DNA of 38,574 nucleotides from Paludibacteraceae bacterium (GTDB taxonomy: Bacteria; Bacteroidota; Bacteroidia; Bacteroidales; Paludibacteraceae), in assembly GCA_017559505.1 (NCBI GenBank), contig JAFYSF010000029.1, positions 1 to 38,574 on the forward strand, read 5' to 3'. A model generated the notes under the pieces. The model searched no databases, was not told the origin of the DNA, and saw only the letters and a list, made by a program, of their open reading frames with translations. The translations under genes were made by a program, and so were the position numbers. This document shows positions 8,601 through 15,161 of this stretch, in pieces; within the stretch, counting starts at the first letter, position 1, and every line of letters begins with the position of its first letter.

Positions 8601-8729
8601 ACGGGTAAAAGTGGTCATCATTATTTCAGAGGGACGCGTCTCGTTCTTTATAGCCTCGACCAATTCGTCTATGATACGGGTTGTTTTACCGCTTCCTGCT
8701 CCTGCGCTAATATATGTAATGTTTTGCAT
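5697..8729 (-). CDS. UvrD/RecB-family helicase-nuclease, AddA-like
   Basis: This 1010-aa protein has a complete SF1A helicase core: Walker A GAGSGKTT (10-17), motif II LVDEFQD (to 333), motif III GDPKQAIYGFRG (356-367), motif V TMHKSKGLEW (693-702) and motif VI RYVAFTRARD (777-786). A C-terminal PD-(D/E)XK nuclease follows, with His 869, GEIDLL (945-950), VDYK (960-963) and QMEAY (978-982). AddA-type enzymes unwind and resect double-strand breaks for RecA loading. It starts 6 nt after the stop of a second PD-(D/E)XK protein, as addB-addA pairs do. The unusual features are the small partner and the LRR_5 genes at both ends of the operon. It could be the housekeeping AddA or part of an accessory nuclease system. 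Confidence 0.9.
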   Translation of the reverse strand: MQNITYISAGAGSGKTTRIIDELVEAIKNETRPSEIMMTTFTRAAAQEMQERAKKKLLELNMPKEANEMGAATIGTIHSVCLRFIQKYWYLIGISPDCQQMDENDFNSYVDRSLFEQVSLEDMLLLEEWRKTLDWKKNDGKGEKPYIAFWSDWLRTMVNKVRYYHIDDLEQSCENSIEEIKVVFANYAFNEEEYKICKTNLENALRKKTNKDGTLNKYADARLEYLKTYDPKNSNGKVEIDGLKGIEDVYQAWKLYASRVVFSGNRKEAAIEIVKKLFDILIQWREKYQSYKQTHKMLDFNDMEVYFSQLLEKDEVKAEISNYKLVLVDEFQDCNPMQIDIFKRISDLVPRSIWVGDPKQAIYGFRGTDTALVKEVSDLIVDKKNGCIRDSLDISYRSREELVKFVNDVFLGIFSKAPFTLLEKEIKLKAGRTYAVENPPLPLQSWTVKKKGNGVDFTALAHNIRNLVELGNTYVEPKGQPERLAQYGDIAILVRKNGTVAKITKALRDFGVPFFATEDNDKETQPIEQRLLMALAQYKLSFKYSPHLRADILHLLKSVPTQDLLNDYFAHISVTLDEKKQRQYNGRKEWKTDDDLIQRIEQIISDCYAKGLYDTLATLVDRLRIYDLVAMWGDSEIRRSNISRILRLAKDFDHHCEILEVSKPTFAGYAEYMANAQAKTELDLNSPSVKVLTMHKSKGLEWPIIIYYDGDNDFAEDEKIVEHEFFGIREQRNDDDTYWLRVFPCITDNSTAYQYLYDEDYFCESKQRVEADETRLRYVAFTRARDILITVSVDKEGASYTPDSTLHTYTLIDTAKTQQNGSDLTYLVNPSKSGITSALKPSNPTIADRIDISDKKDDVHMSTIGTCIHNIYAAYDASMDEQTSVSMAQRLIESAKLTEILKAEEVIKAVRSLYDYLNREHGTPTSIGHEVPFSFVRKNGQLLRGEIDLLWHTEDGVVLVDYKNIQGEEANPEHYASQMEAYREVIESVGLKCKGIVLFYATLGQIIELK

Positions 8730-8735
8730 GGTAGA

Positions 8736-10685
8736 TTATTTCATTTTAAGGTTTTTCAGAATAATGTGCTTAGAGTATTTTTCCTTCTCTGATTTCTCAA
8801 CAGCAGGTTCAATAATACCTTTGGATAATTGAGTTAATCGCTCTGAGCGCTGTTGTATCCATTCGTCCCATTTTGGGATAACGCCAGTAGGTTCGGTATA
8901 CAATTCCATCAACGGAAATAAGTAATATGCATACCATGCTACGGTTTTACCAATTTGCGCCTCTACAGCATGTTTGTACATATAAAGCTGATAAGCCTCT
9001 CCTCCTTTTTTGTTCTCAATAGCTTTTTGATATACATCTCGAGTAGACCATTTCAAATCAAAGATAACGAGATTGCCCTCCTCATCCTTCAACAGCAAAT
9101 CCACGTAACCATGCGGATTGGTAAATGGGTCAAAAGGCGTTGAAAACTCATACTCAGAACAAATTGGCTTAAGTCGCTTCTCCTTAATTATTTCAATGAG
9201 CTTCTGTATACTCTCTTTAGCATCTTCTTTGAACACAGCTAGCATATTCACGTTCTCGAGTAGATTAAGGAATTCCGCACATTCCTTTTCTTCTTTCATT
9301 GCCTGCTCAAAGAGTTTATCGTATTCAGCGTTAAAGCGCGATTGAATCTCATCTAAGGTGTACACTTCGGTATCATTCTTATTAACCAACAGTTCCACCA
9401 CTTTGTGCGCAATTGTGCCCTTCACCAAATTCTCGTGAGACTCTTTGTCGTCTTCAGGAGCAGCCAAACCGCCCACATTCCACATTAGGTAATCAAACGG
9501 AGCTTCCACCAATGTGTCAATGGTAGAATAGCTATCTGATGGAGGAAGAATTTTTGATAGTATATCCTTATCAATCGAGATATTGCCTAATGGAGCAAGT
9601 TTTTCAATCGGTTTTGATTCCGTCTGTGGGAGTATAATCTTCTGTCCTTTAGCACAGACCTTATCATAAAACTCTTTGTTTTGCTTCAGCGTAGTGATAA
9701 TCGGATGTTCTCCAAGCAATTCACCCAAATGATATTTAGGAGAAACAAGAATCCAATCTTCGATTCCATTGAGTGTCGTATATAACCACTGCATCTGCAT
9801 TGCACTACGCGTTTCTGCATCTATAATGCCCAACGCAGTTCTCTCTTCAGATGTCAAAAAATCATAAGGATCAGGTGTCAAACCATTGCCTGCGCAATCC
9901 AACCAAACAAGACGATTAGGAACATCCATCTGATCAAGAACGGTTGCAGCGGGATGCGGACATCCAACGCGATCCGTCCTCCATTGGTCACCGCCAATGG
10001 CCTGCATCGTATCATTTAACCGTTTTTCATCAGCGCAGACCAGCATTGTCCCAGCGTCATACGGAAGTTTCACCAATAATTGCCACGCCTCATATAGCTC
10101 GTTTGGAGTAATAACAGTGCAAGAATGATCTTTGATGTTGAGAACTTTATCCAAAGACTCCATTGCGTACGAAACATTCGGTAGTAGCTCTAATACATTG
10201 GCAATCATTGGCGGTATTAATGCCTTAGGAATGCGAACTTCAATAGAATCCTTATCACTTAGAATCTTATGTCCGTCTTTGAGGGATTGATATACCTCTC
10301 TCCATCTATCCGCACGACTCGGATAGGCTTTGAGGGCTTCGTCGCATGACGCAAAGACTTGTAGTTTGTCGCTTTCTGCATTTATGGTGCTCGCAGTAGT
10401 CCAACCAGCCATAACCAAAAGATCACGCCACTTCAATAATTGCTTGGCAGTGCCTTCCGAATCAGACTGAATAGAAGCAGAGAAGAGTGTATCCCCTTGT
10501 GCCATTATCGCATCTGCATAGGCTTGAGCTCGCTCTTTTTCAGAATCGTCCACCACAGTTTGTGGCAAACCTGCGCGCATAAGGAGTTGCTCCAAAAGCG
10601 CCGCATCTCCTACAGTTACCACATCCCACAAATTCTGTGAAATGTACGCATTACCCGTTAAATAAGGATTATAGATTATTTTCAT
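8736..10685 (-). CDS. PD-(D/E)XK nuclease family protein, AddB-like, reduced helicase part
   Basis: This protein is 649 aa from ATG 10685; a TTG at 10694 is also in frame but less likely. The N-terminal two thirds lack Walker motifs. It keeps AddB-like pieces such as RLVWLDCAGNGLTPDPYDFL followed by an ER motif, which suggests a degenerate helicase fold. The C-terminus is a nuclease: GTIAHKVVELL (423-433), GYVDLL (526-531), FDLKWS (542-547) and a QLYMYKH segment (to about 572). The cysteines typical of an AddB Fe-S cluster are not obvious. Typical AddB is above 900 aa, so this is a short form. It probably works with the helicase encoded 6 nt downstream. The LRR_5 gene lies 32 nt upstream. Confidence 0.85.
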   Translation of the reverse strand: MKIIYNPYLTGNAYISQNLWDVVTVGDAALLEQLLMRAGLPQTVVDDSEKERAQAYADAIMAQGDTLFSASIQSDSEGTAKQLLKWRDLLVMAGWTTASTINAESDKLQVFASCDEALKAYPSRADRWREVYQSLKDGHKILSDKDSIEVRIPKALIPPMIANVLELLPNVSYAMESLDKVLNIKDHSCTVITPNELYEAWQLLVKLPYDAGTMLVCADEKRLNDTMQAIGGDQWRTDRVGCPHPAATVLDQMDVPNRLVWLDCAGNGLTPDPYDFLTSEERTALGIIDAETRSAMQMQWLYTTLNGIEDWILVSPKYHLGELLGEHPIITTLKQNKEFYDKVCAKGQKIILPQTESKPIEKLAPLGNISIDKDILSKILPPSDSYSTIDTLVEAPFDYLMWNVGGLAAPEDDKESHENLVKGTIAHKVVELLVNKNDTEVYTLDEIQSRFNAEYDKLFEQAMKEEKECAEFLNLLENVNMLAVFKEDAKESIQKLIEIIKEKRLKPICSEYEFSTPFDPFTNPHGYVDLLLKDEEGNLVIFDLKWSTRDVYQKAIENKKGGEAYQLYMYKHAVEAQIGKTVAWYAYYLFPLMELYTEPTGVIPKWDEWIQQRSERLTQLSKGIIEPAVEKSEKEKYSKHIILKNLKMK

Positions 10686-10717
10686 GGTATACAATTTTTT
10701 ACACTAGTGTATCTATT

Positions 10718-12040
10718 TTATAATTCTTTTATTTTTTTATAGCGCGACACATCCCCATCGATGCAGTGGATAACTGTGGTTGAAATATCTTTACTCCAAG
10801 AACAACCTAACTTTATTTCTTCCCATTGCGCTATAGTGCCTTGGAAGACGATGGAGGTCAACGATTTGCACCAATCAAAAGCCTCACCTCCAATACTCTT
10901 AATGCTGGCAGGAATAATAATGGATTTCAACGATTCGCAAAAACGGAAAGCCTCCGTTCCAATACTTGTAACGTTATTAGGAATAATGAGAGAGGTCAAG
11001 GATTCGCAACCCTCAAAAGCATTCTTTCCAATCTCTGTAACACTTTCTGGAATAATTGTTTGAGAGCAGCCTCGTATCAATTTGTTGGTTGCCGTCTCAA
11101 TAATCGCATTACAATTCTCGCGGCTATCGTATCTAGGGTTACTCTCAGCAACAATAATACTTGTCAATGCGGAGCAACCGATGAAAGCTCTCTCTCCAAT
11201 CTCCATCACCCTTGCAGGAATAACAATACTCTTCAATGCGGAGCAAGATTCGAAAGCCTCATATCCAATACTCGTCACACTATTAGGGATAACAATACCA
11301 GTCAATGCAAAGCACCAAGAGAAAGTCATATCTTCAATACTTTTGACGTTATCAGGGATAACGATAGAGGTCAGTTTTTTGCAATTTTCAAAAGCCCCCT
11401 TTCCTATACTTGTAACACTTTCTGGGATAACGATGGATGTTAGCTTAGTACATTGATAAAAAGCTCTATTTCCAATACTCGTAACACTATTAGGAATAAT
11501 AATGGATTTCAGCGATTCGCACCAATTGAAAGCCTCTGCTCCAATACTCGTGACACGGTAGGTGAGTTCTTTAAACTCTACGGTCTCGGGAATAATAATA
11601 TCACCCTTGTATCTACTATTCTTTTGGATAACCTTTGCAGTCCTATTGCAATAGAGAAGGTACTTAATACCACCTATTATTTTTTCACCTATCTCAACTT
11701 TAGAGGTCAGCGCTTTGCAATCATTAAAAGCATACTCTCCAATACTCGTAACACTATCGGGGATAGAGACAGACTTCAATGAGTAACTACCTGCAAAAGC
11801 CTTCTCTCCAATGCTCGTTACACGATAGGTGCGTTCATTAAATACAACAGCCTCAGGGATAATGATGTCACCATTGTATCCATTGTATCCATTCTCAATA
11901 ATTTTCTTTAATTTTTTTATTAATTTCTCTGCATCAGATTCGGTCCCATCGAGTCTTAAATCATCTCTGAGTTCGATAACCTCTGCGGTCAAATTGTCCT
12001 CATTGAGGCGGTAGTTAATACCATTAATTTCTTTTTCCAT
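10718..12040 (-). CDS. LRR_5/BspA-like leucine-rich repeat protein, no signal peptide
   Basis: This 440-aa protein has about a dozen LRR_5 units of about 23 residues (pattern VTSIGxxAFxxCxxLTSIxIPxS). These units form elongated binding surfaces and are common in Bacteroidales proteins, many of them exported. Here there is no signal peptide or C-terminal sorting domain, so it is probably cytoplasmic. The N-terminal block (NGINYRLNEDNLTAEVIEL, then GDIIIPEAVVFNERTYRVTSIG) recurs internally from about residue 115 (GGIKYLLYCNRTAKVI, then GDIIIPETVEFKELTYRVTS), showing a whole-module duplication. The tail (QGTIAQWEEIKL, then CIDGDV) is the usual BspA-like ending. It is the first gene of the run that includes the nuclease and helicase. 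Function is unknown. Confidence 0.85.
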   Translation of the reverse strand: MEKEINGINYRLNEDNLTAEVIELRDDLRLDGTESDAEKLIKKLKKIIENGYNGYNGDIIIPEAVVFNERTYRVTSIGEKAFAGSYSLKSVSIPDSVTSIGEYAFNDCKALTSKVEIGEKIIGGIKYLLYCNRTAKVIQKNSRYKGDIIIPETVEFKELTYRVTSIGAEAFNWCESLKSIIIPNSVTSIGNRAFYQCTKLTSIVIPESVTSIGKGAFENCKKLTSIVIPDNVKSIEDMTFSWCFALTGIVIPNSVTSIGYEAFESCSALKSIVIPARVMEIGERAFIGCSALTSIIVAESNPRYDSRENCNAIIETATNKLIRGCSQTIIPESVTEIGKNAFEGCESLTSLIIPNNVTSIGTEAFRFCESLKSIIIPASIKSIGGEAFDWCKSLTSIVFQGTIAQWEEIKLGCSWSKDISTTVIHCIDGDVSRYKKIKEL

Positions 12041-12126
12041 AATTATTATTGTTTATTGATTATTTTTGTTTTTCTTATTGTTAAAAACCTTTCGCTTTCC
12101 TTTTCTATTAGTAAATATTGATTTCG

Positions 12127-12134
12127 CAAATTTA
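12127..12134 (-). promoter_or_regulatory. candidate -7 box for the LRR/nuclease/helicase operon
   Basis: The minus strand reads TAAATTTG, matching TAnnTTTG, about 80 nt before the LRR_5 ATG at 12040. The nearest TTTG is 23 nt upstream rather than 19, so the match is partial. The region 12041-12251 holds no convincing gene. Confidence 0.35.
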
Positions 12135-12251
12135 GTAAATTTTTCTTATTTATCCCACAAAAATATGATTTTTTTTGAATAAAAACACATTCTCCCCCCC
12201 CAAAAAAAAACTGCTGATTTTCAACAATATACAATCTAATAGCTCATACAA

Positions 12252-12569
12252 TCACTCCTCTTTCAGCATTTCGCCATAATAATACGCATACGCAGCATCT
12301 CGCGCTCTATAATATCGCCCCTCAGATTCGTCCACTATAGATTGCCAATATGCCTTTCGATCTACATTTTTCATCTCCTCAGACACTCGAGCATTCACTT
12401 CTCTCATCACCCTTTGTGCCTCCAACTGTTTTTCGGTAGCCACAAATTTGCGTTTCTTCATTCTGTATTCATGCGTCACTCCATCTCTTGTGCGATACAC
12501 CATGTCGTCTTTTTTGTTGAGTTTTCCAGAAACACTCACAAAACCTTCTGAAAGTTTAACTTTTGCCAT
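12252..12569 (-). CDS. conserved small protein of unknown function (105 aa)
   Basis: ATG at 12569; the protein begins MAKVKLSEGFVSVSGKLNKK, then MVYRTRDGVTHEYRMKKR. A similar N-terminal pattern (MAKV..., SGKL, a VYRTRDG-type strand pair) is seen in small proteins of Bacteroidales genomes, some phage-associated. I recall no defined function. The second half is helical and charged, ending in a tyrosine-rich AAYAYYYGEMLKEE. No signal peptide is seen. A -7-like box (TATATTTG) lies on the minus strand at 12626-12619. It stands alone between the accessory operon and the region upstream of dnaX. Confidence 0.65.
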   Translation of the reverse strand: MAKVKLSEGFVSVSGKLNKKDDMVYRTRDGVTHEYRMKKRKFVATEKQLEAQRVMREVNARVSEEMKNVDRKAYWQSIVDESEGRYYRARDAAYAYYYGEMLKEE

Positions 12570-13183
12570 AATAGTAACAAGTAATAATAAGAGATTAATA
12601 TCATTTCAATTTTGCCTACAAATATACAAATTTTTTTTTCAAAAAAGTCCCAAACGGTGACTTTATACGAGAAATTTCTGAAAAATAGATATTTTTCGTT
12701 TGGAAGTGCAAAGTTACAACATGGGATTGACAACTTTTGTCAATGATTATTTTTTTTTTGATTTTTTTTTGGGGAGGGGAAATGGCGCAGGTATGGTTAT
12801 CATACGATGCAGGTTGCTTGAGGGTAAGGATAAGGTGGCTTTTTTTATGCTTTTAACAGTCGACAGACAACAGTCGATGGTCAACAGTCAACAGTCAATA
12901 GTCAACAGTCGATGGTCGATGGTCGAAGGACTGGATATGCCAGATATACTGGACTGCGTTGCTATTCCGGGATTTTTCGGTCGGACGACCGACAGGACGC
13001 ACGAGCCGTACGTCCCTACTATTCTCCCACGAATAACACAAATATTCACAAATATAATTAATTCGTGTAATTTGTAAGATTTGTGGGCAAATAAAAATCA
13101 TATTCTCATGTCATTTTTCGCCATAAGGCTCAAGACCGTTGGTTCGAGGACAGAACCTCGTCCACAACTAACTACCAACAAAA
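12570..13183. other. non-coding interval with heptamer array and GC-rich patch
   Basis: No credible gene was found. The interval holds the TATATTTG box at 12619-12626, T-rich tracts around 12750, a 7-bp tandem array (12855-12931), and a GC-rich patch near 12970-13020. A short inverted repeat around 13142-13161 (GGTTCGAGG / AGAACCTCG) is also present. No tRNA fold was found. Confidence 0.5.
12855..12931. repeat. tandem 7-bp repeat, AACAGTC/GATGGTC units
   Basis: Eleven consecutive heptamers: AACAGTC five times, GATGGTC three times, and GACAGAC, AATAGTC and GAAGGAC once each. The array is intergenic. The same heptamer family occurs inside the coding sequence of dnaX at 13782-13837, about 0.85 kb away. 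Confidence 0.85.
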
Positions 13184-13218
13184 AAAAGACAAGAGAAAAA
13201 AAAAATCTCTTGTCTTTT
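13184..13218 (-). terminator. dnaX: dnaX terminator
   Basis: A 12-bp perfect stem (AAAAGACAAGAG with its complement) has an A/T loop and is followed on the minus strand by a run of Ts. It lies 17 nt beyond the dnaX stop at 13235. Confidence 0.8.
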
Positions 13219-13234
13219 GTCTTTAGCGTGAATA

Positions 13235-15004
13235 TCACACGATTTCCAACCCTAATTCATTTTTCAAGCGTTTGAAATCGGGATTTATCTCTTGCATGTG
13301 ACGGAATTTTTCATCTACTGTTAAAAATATTTTTTTATTAGATTGCTCCTCTACCACAAAATTGACCTCTATTGCACTACTGCCCAACTCGTTGGCGAGA
13401 AACGCCTCTAAGGTGCGTTTATGACGACTCAAGGCGTCTAATTGCATCGTGTTTATCAACTTGACAATCACAGAATTGACGCCAATCTTTTCGGGCAAAA
13501 AATTGTGCATCGTATTCGATGTGTGCAACTCGCCTTCTATCTTTTTGGCATATAAACGCCATGCGCATATCAAATCATCAGTGGTGAAATCTCGCTGTTT
13601 TGCCTCCTGACTTGCTGGAGCAGCGGGTGCTGCCTCAACCGCTTCGACCTCCTTCGCTTGTGGCGATACTGGCTCTGCCACACGAGCGGGCGCAGCAGAC
13701 AACGAAACTGTAACGACCTTAGGCTTTTGAACTACTATAGGAGATTGCACACTCGCCCCTAATTGCACCCCAGCAACCGCTGTCTGCTGACTGTTGACTG
13801 CCGTCTGCTGACTGTTGACCGTCGTCTGTTGACTGTTTCTTTGTTCTCCCGAAGCTACCTCAACAGTCATTAAGGGCAACTCCGGTTCAGCTTTTTTTGG
13901 TTGTGGACCTCCTGCGAGCAAACCTGCTACTCTAATCAACATCACTTCGACCAACAACCTCTTGTTCCTACTGGCACGATATGCCAAATCGCAGTCGTTT
14001 GCATATTCTAATGCTTTGTATAACCACCACAATTCGCATCGTTTTGATTGCTCTTTATATCGCTCGGCTATCGACTCGCCAACTTCCAATAATGGCAATG
14101 TCATTTCATCTCTACTAACCATCAAATCCCTCAAATGCGACGACAAGCCTCCGACAAAATGCTGACCTTCGAATCCTTTGCTCAACACCTCATCGAATAT
14201 CATCAATGCCTCTGGCACTCGGTTGCCCAACAAGGCATCTACCAAACGGAAATAGTAGTCGTAGTCCAATACGTTCAAATTGGAGATAACGCCTTGATAC
14301 GTAATCTTATTGCCGCAAAAACTCACCACTTGGTCGAATATCGACAGTGCATCGCGCATCGCACCATCTGCCTTTTGTGCAATTACATTCAATGCCATTT
14401 CTTCAGCCTCAACACCCTCATTCTTGGCTACATACTGCAGATGTGCTACCGTATCATTAATAGTTATACGATTAAAATCATATATCTGACAACGCGACAA
14501 AATGGTTGGTATAATCTTGTGTTTCTCGGTCGTTGCAAGTATAAATATAGCATGCGCAGGTGGCTCCTCCAATGTCTTCAAAAAGGCATTGAACGCCGCC
14601 GCCGACAACATATGCACCTCATCGACTATATAAACGCTATATTTGCCGATTTGAGGCGGAATACGCACTTGGTCAACTAGATTACGGATGTCATCTACCG
14701 AGTTATTCGACGCAGCATCCAGTTCGTGAATGTTGAACGAACGCTGCTCGTTGAATGCTCGACACGATTCACACTCGTTGCATGCCTCGCCTTGTGCCGT
14801 AGGATTCAAGCAGTTAATTGTCTTTGCAAATATACGCGCACATGTGGTCTTGCCCACTCCACGCGGACCGCAAAACAAATACGCATGAGCCAAATGCTTG
14901 TTGGCTATCGCATTCTTTAACGTTGCAGTCAACGCAGCCTGACCTACCACCGACATAAACGTCTGCGGACGATACTTACGCGCCGATACAATATATTGTT
15001 CCAT
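13235..15004 (-). CDS. dnaX: DNA polymerase III subunit gamma/tau (DnaX)
   Basis: This is the clamp-loader ATPase of the replicative polymerase. The start is ATG 15004 (MEQYIVSARKYRPQTF), giving 589 aa; a longer TTG-started frame would run through the promoter and is rejected. Walker A is GPRGVGKTT (46-54). The zinc-binding cysteines are C65, C75, C78 and C81 (CNECESC). Walker B is VDEVHML (127-133), and sensor 1 and an SRC arginine finger lie near residue 170. The middle linker contains three heptapeptide repeats, NSQQTTV/NSQQTAV, encoded by an in-frame 7-bp tandem array, followed by an Ala/Pro/Glu-rich stretch. The C-terminal domain resembles tau-type extensions. It has its own promoter, divergent from the ABC transporter gene. 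Confidence 0.97.
   Translation of the reverse strand: MEQYIVSARKYRPQTFMSVVGQAALTATLKNAIANKHLAHAYLFCGPRGVGKTTCARIFAKTINCLNPTAQGEACNECESCRAFNEQRSFNIHELDAASNNSVDDIRNLVDQVRIPPQIGKYSVYIVDEVHMLSAAAFNAFLKTLEEPPAHAIFILATTEKHKIIPTILSRCQIYDFNRITINDTVAHLQYVAKNEGVEAEEMALNVIAQKADGAMRDALSIFDQVVSFCGNKITYQGVISNLNVLDYDYYFRLVDALLGNRVPEALMIFDEVLSKGFEGQHFVGGLSSHLRDLMVSRDEMTLPLLEVGESIAERYKEQSKRCELWWLYKALEYANDCDLAYRASRNKRLLVEVMLIRVAGLLAGGPQPKKAEPELPLMTVEVASGEQRNSQQTTVNSQQTAVNSQQTAVAGVQLGASVQSPIVVQKPKVVTVSLSAAPARVAEPVSPQAKEVEAVEAAPAAPASQEAKQRDFTTDDLICAWRLYAKKIEGELHTSNTMHNFLPEKIGVNSVIVKLINTMQLDALSRHKRTLEAFLANELGSSAIEVNFVVEEQSNKKIFLTVDEKFRHMQEINPDFKRLKNELGLEIV
13782..13837 (-). repeat. 7-bp tandem repeat within the dnaX linker
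   Basis: Eight heptamers, on the minus strand variants of AACAGTC / AGCAGAC, are read as a 21-bp, 7-residue repeat (NSQQTAV). The unit is the same as in the intergenic array at 12855-12931. This suggests that the element inserted or expanded in a tolerant linker. Confidence 0.85.
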
Positions 15005-15041
15005 AATTATAATAGTATTATGCCTATCTACTAAAAACATG

Positions 15042-15073
15042 CAAAGATAAGAAAAAAAATCGAAACAATCCAA
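15042..15073 (-). promoter_or_regulatory. dnaX: dnaX promoter
   Basis: The minus strand reads TTGG (15073-15070), 20 nt, then TATCTTTG (15049-15042), a good match to the Bacteroidales consensus. It lies about 38 nt upstream of the dnaX ATG. Confidence 0.6.
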
Positions 15074-15090
15074 CTTAAAATCGAAAAAAA

Positions 15091-15118
15091 TTGTGCTTTG
15101 TGCTTTGTGCATTGTGCA
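15091..15118 (+). repeat. 7-bp tandem repeat TTGTGCT/TTGTGCA in a promoter
   Basis: Four heptamers, TTGTGCT twice then TTGTGCA twice. The third unit boundary forms the TTTG -33 element of the downstream promoter. Confidence 0.85.
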
Positions 15119-15134
15119 TTTTTTATTACCTTTG
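15104..15134 (+). promoter_or_regulatory. promoter of the ABC exporter gene
   Basis: TTTG (15104-15107), 19 nt, then TACCTTTG (15127-15134): an exact Bacteroidales consensus. The predicted start is about 20 nt before the ATG at 15162. Confidence 0.75.
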
Positions 15135-15137
15135 CAC

Positions 15138-15158
15138 AACTAATAACTATTCACTAAT
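15138..15158 (+). repeat. 7-bp repeat AACTAAT/AACTATT/CACTAAT before the start codon
   Basis: Three degenerate heptamers fill the 5' leader just upstream of the ATG at 15162. They resemble the leaders at 16991-17018 and 21904-21938. Confidence 0.65.
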
Positions 15159-15161
15159 AAA

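Noticed and set aside
10686..10694. TTG start of the AddB-like gene
   Set aside because: ATG 10685 follows three codons later and begins a natural MKIIYNPYL start.
12046..12234. A 62-codon minus-strand frame
   Set aside because: It starts at TTG in AT-rich sequence carrying the -7 box and leader of the LRR operon. There is no protein-like conservation to support it.
12855..12931. Heptamer array as a CRISPR array
   Set aside because: There is no repeat-spacer alternation; the units are 7 bp and contiguous, and no cas gene is present.
13125..13165. tRNA-like GGTTCGAG string
   Set aside because: No acceptor, D or anticodon arms can be drawn around it; it is part of a short inverted repeat.
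15005..15139. N-terminal extension of DnaX
   Set aside because: The extension covers the dnaX promoter and a heptamer array; MEQYIVSARKYRPQTF at 15004 is the normal start.
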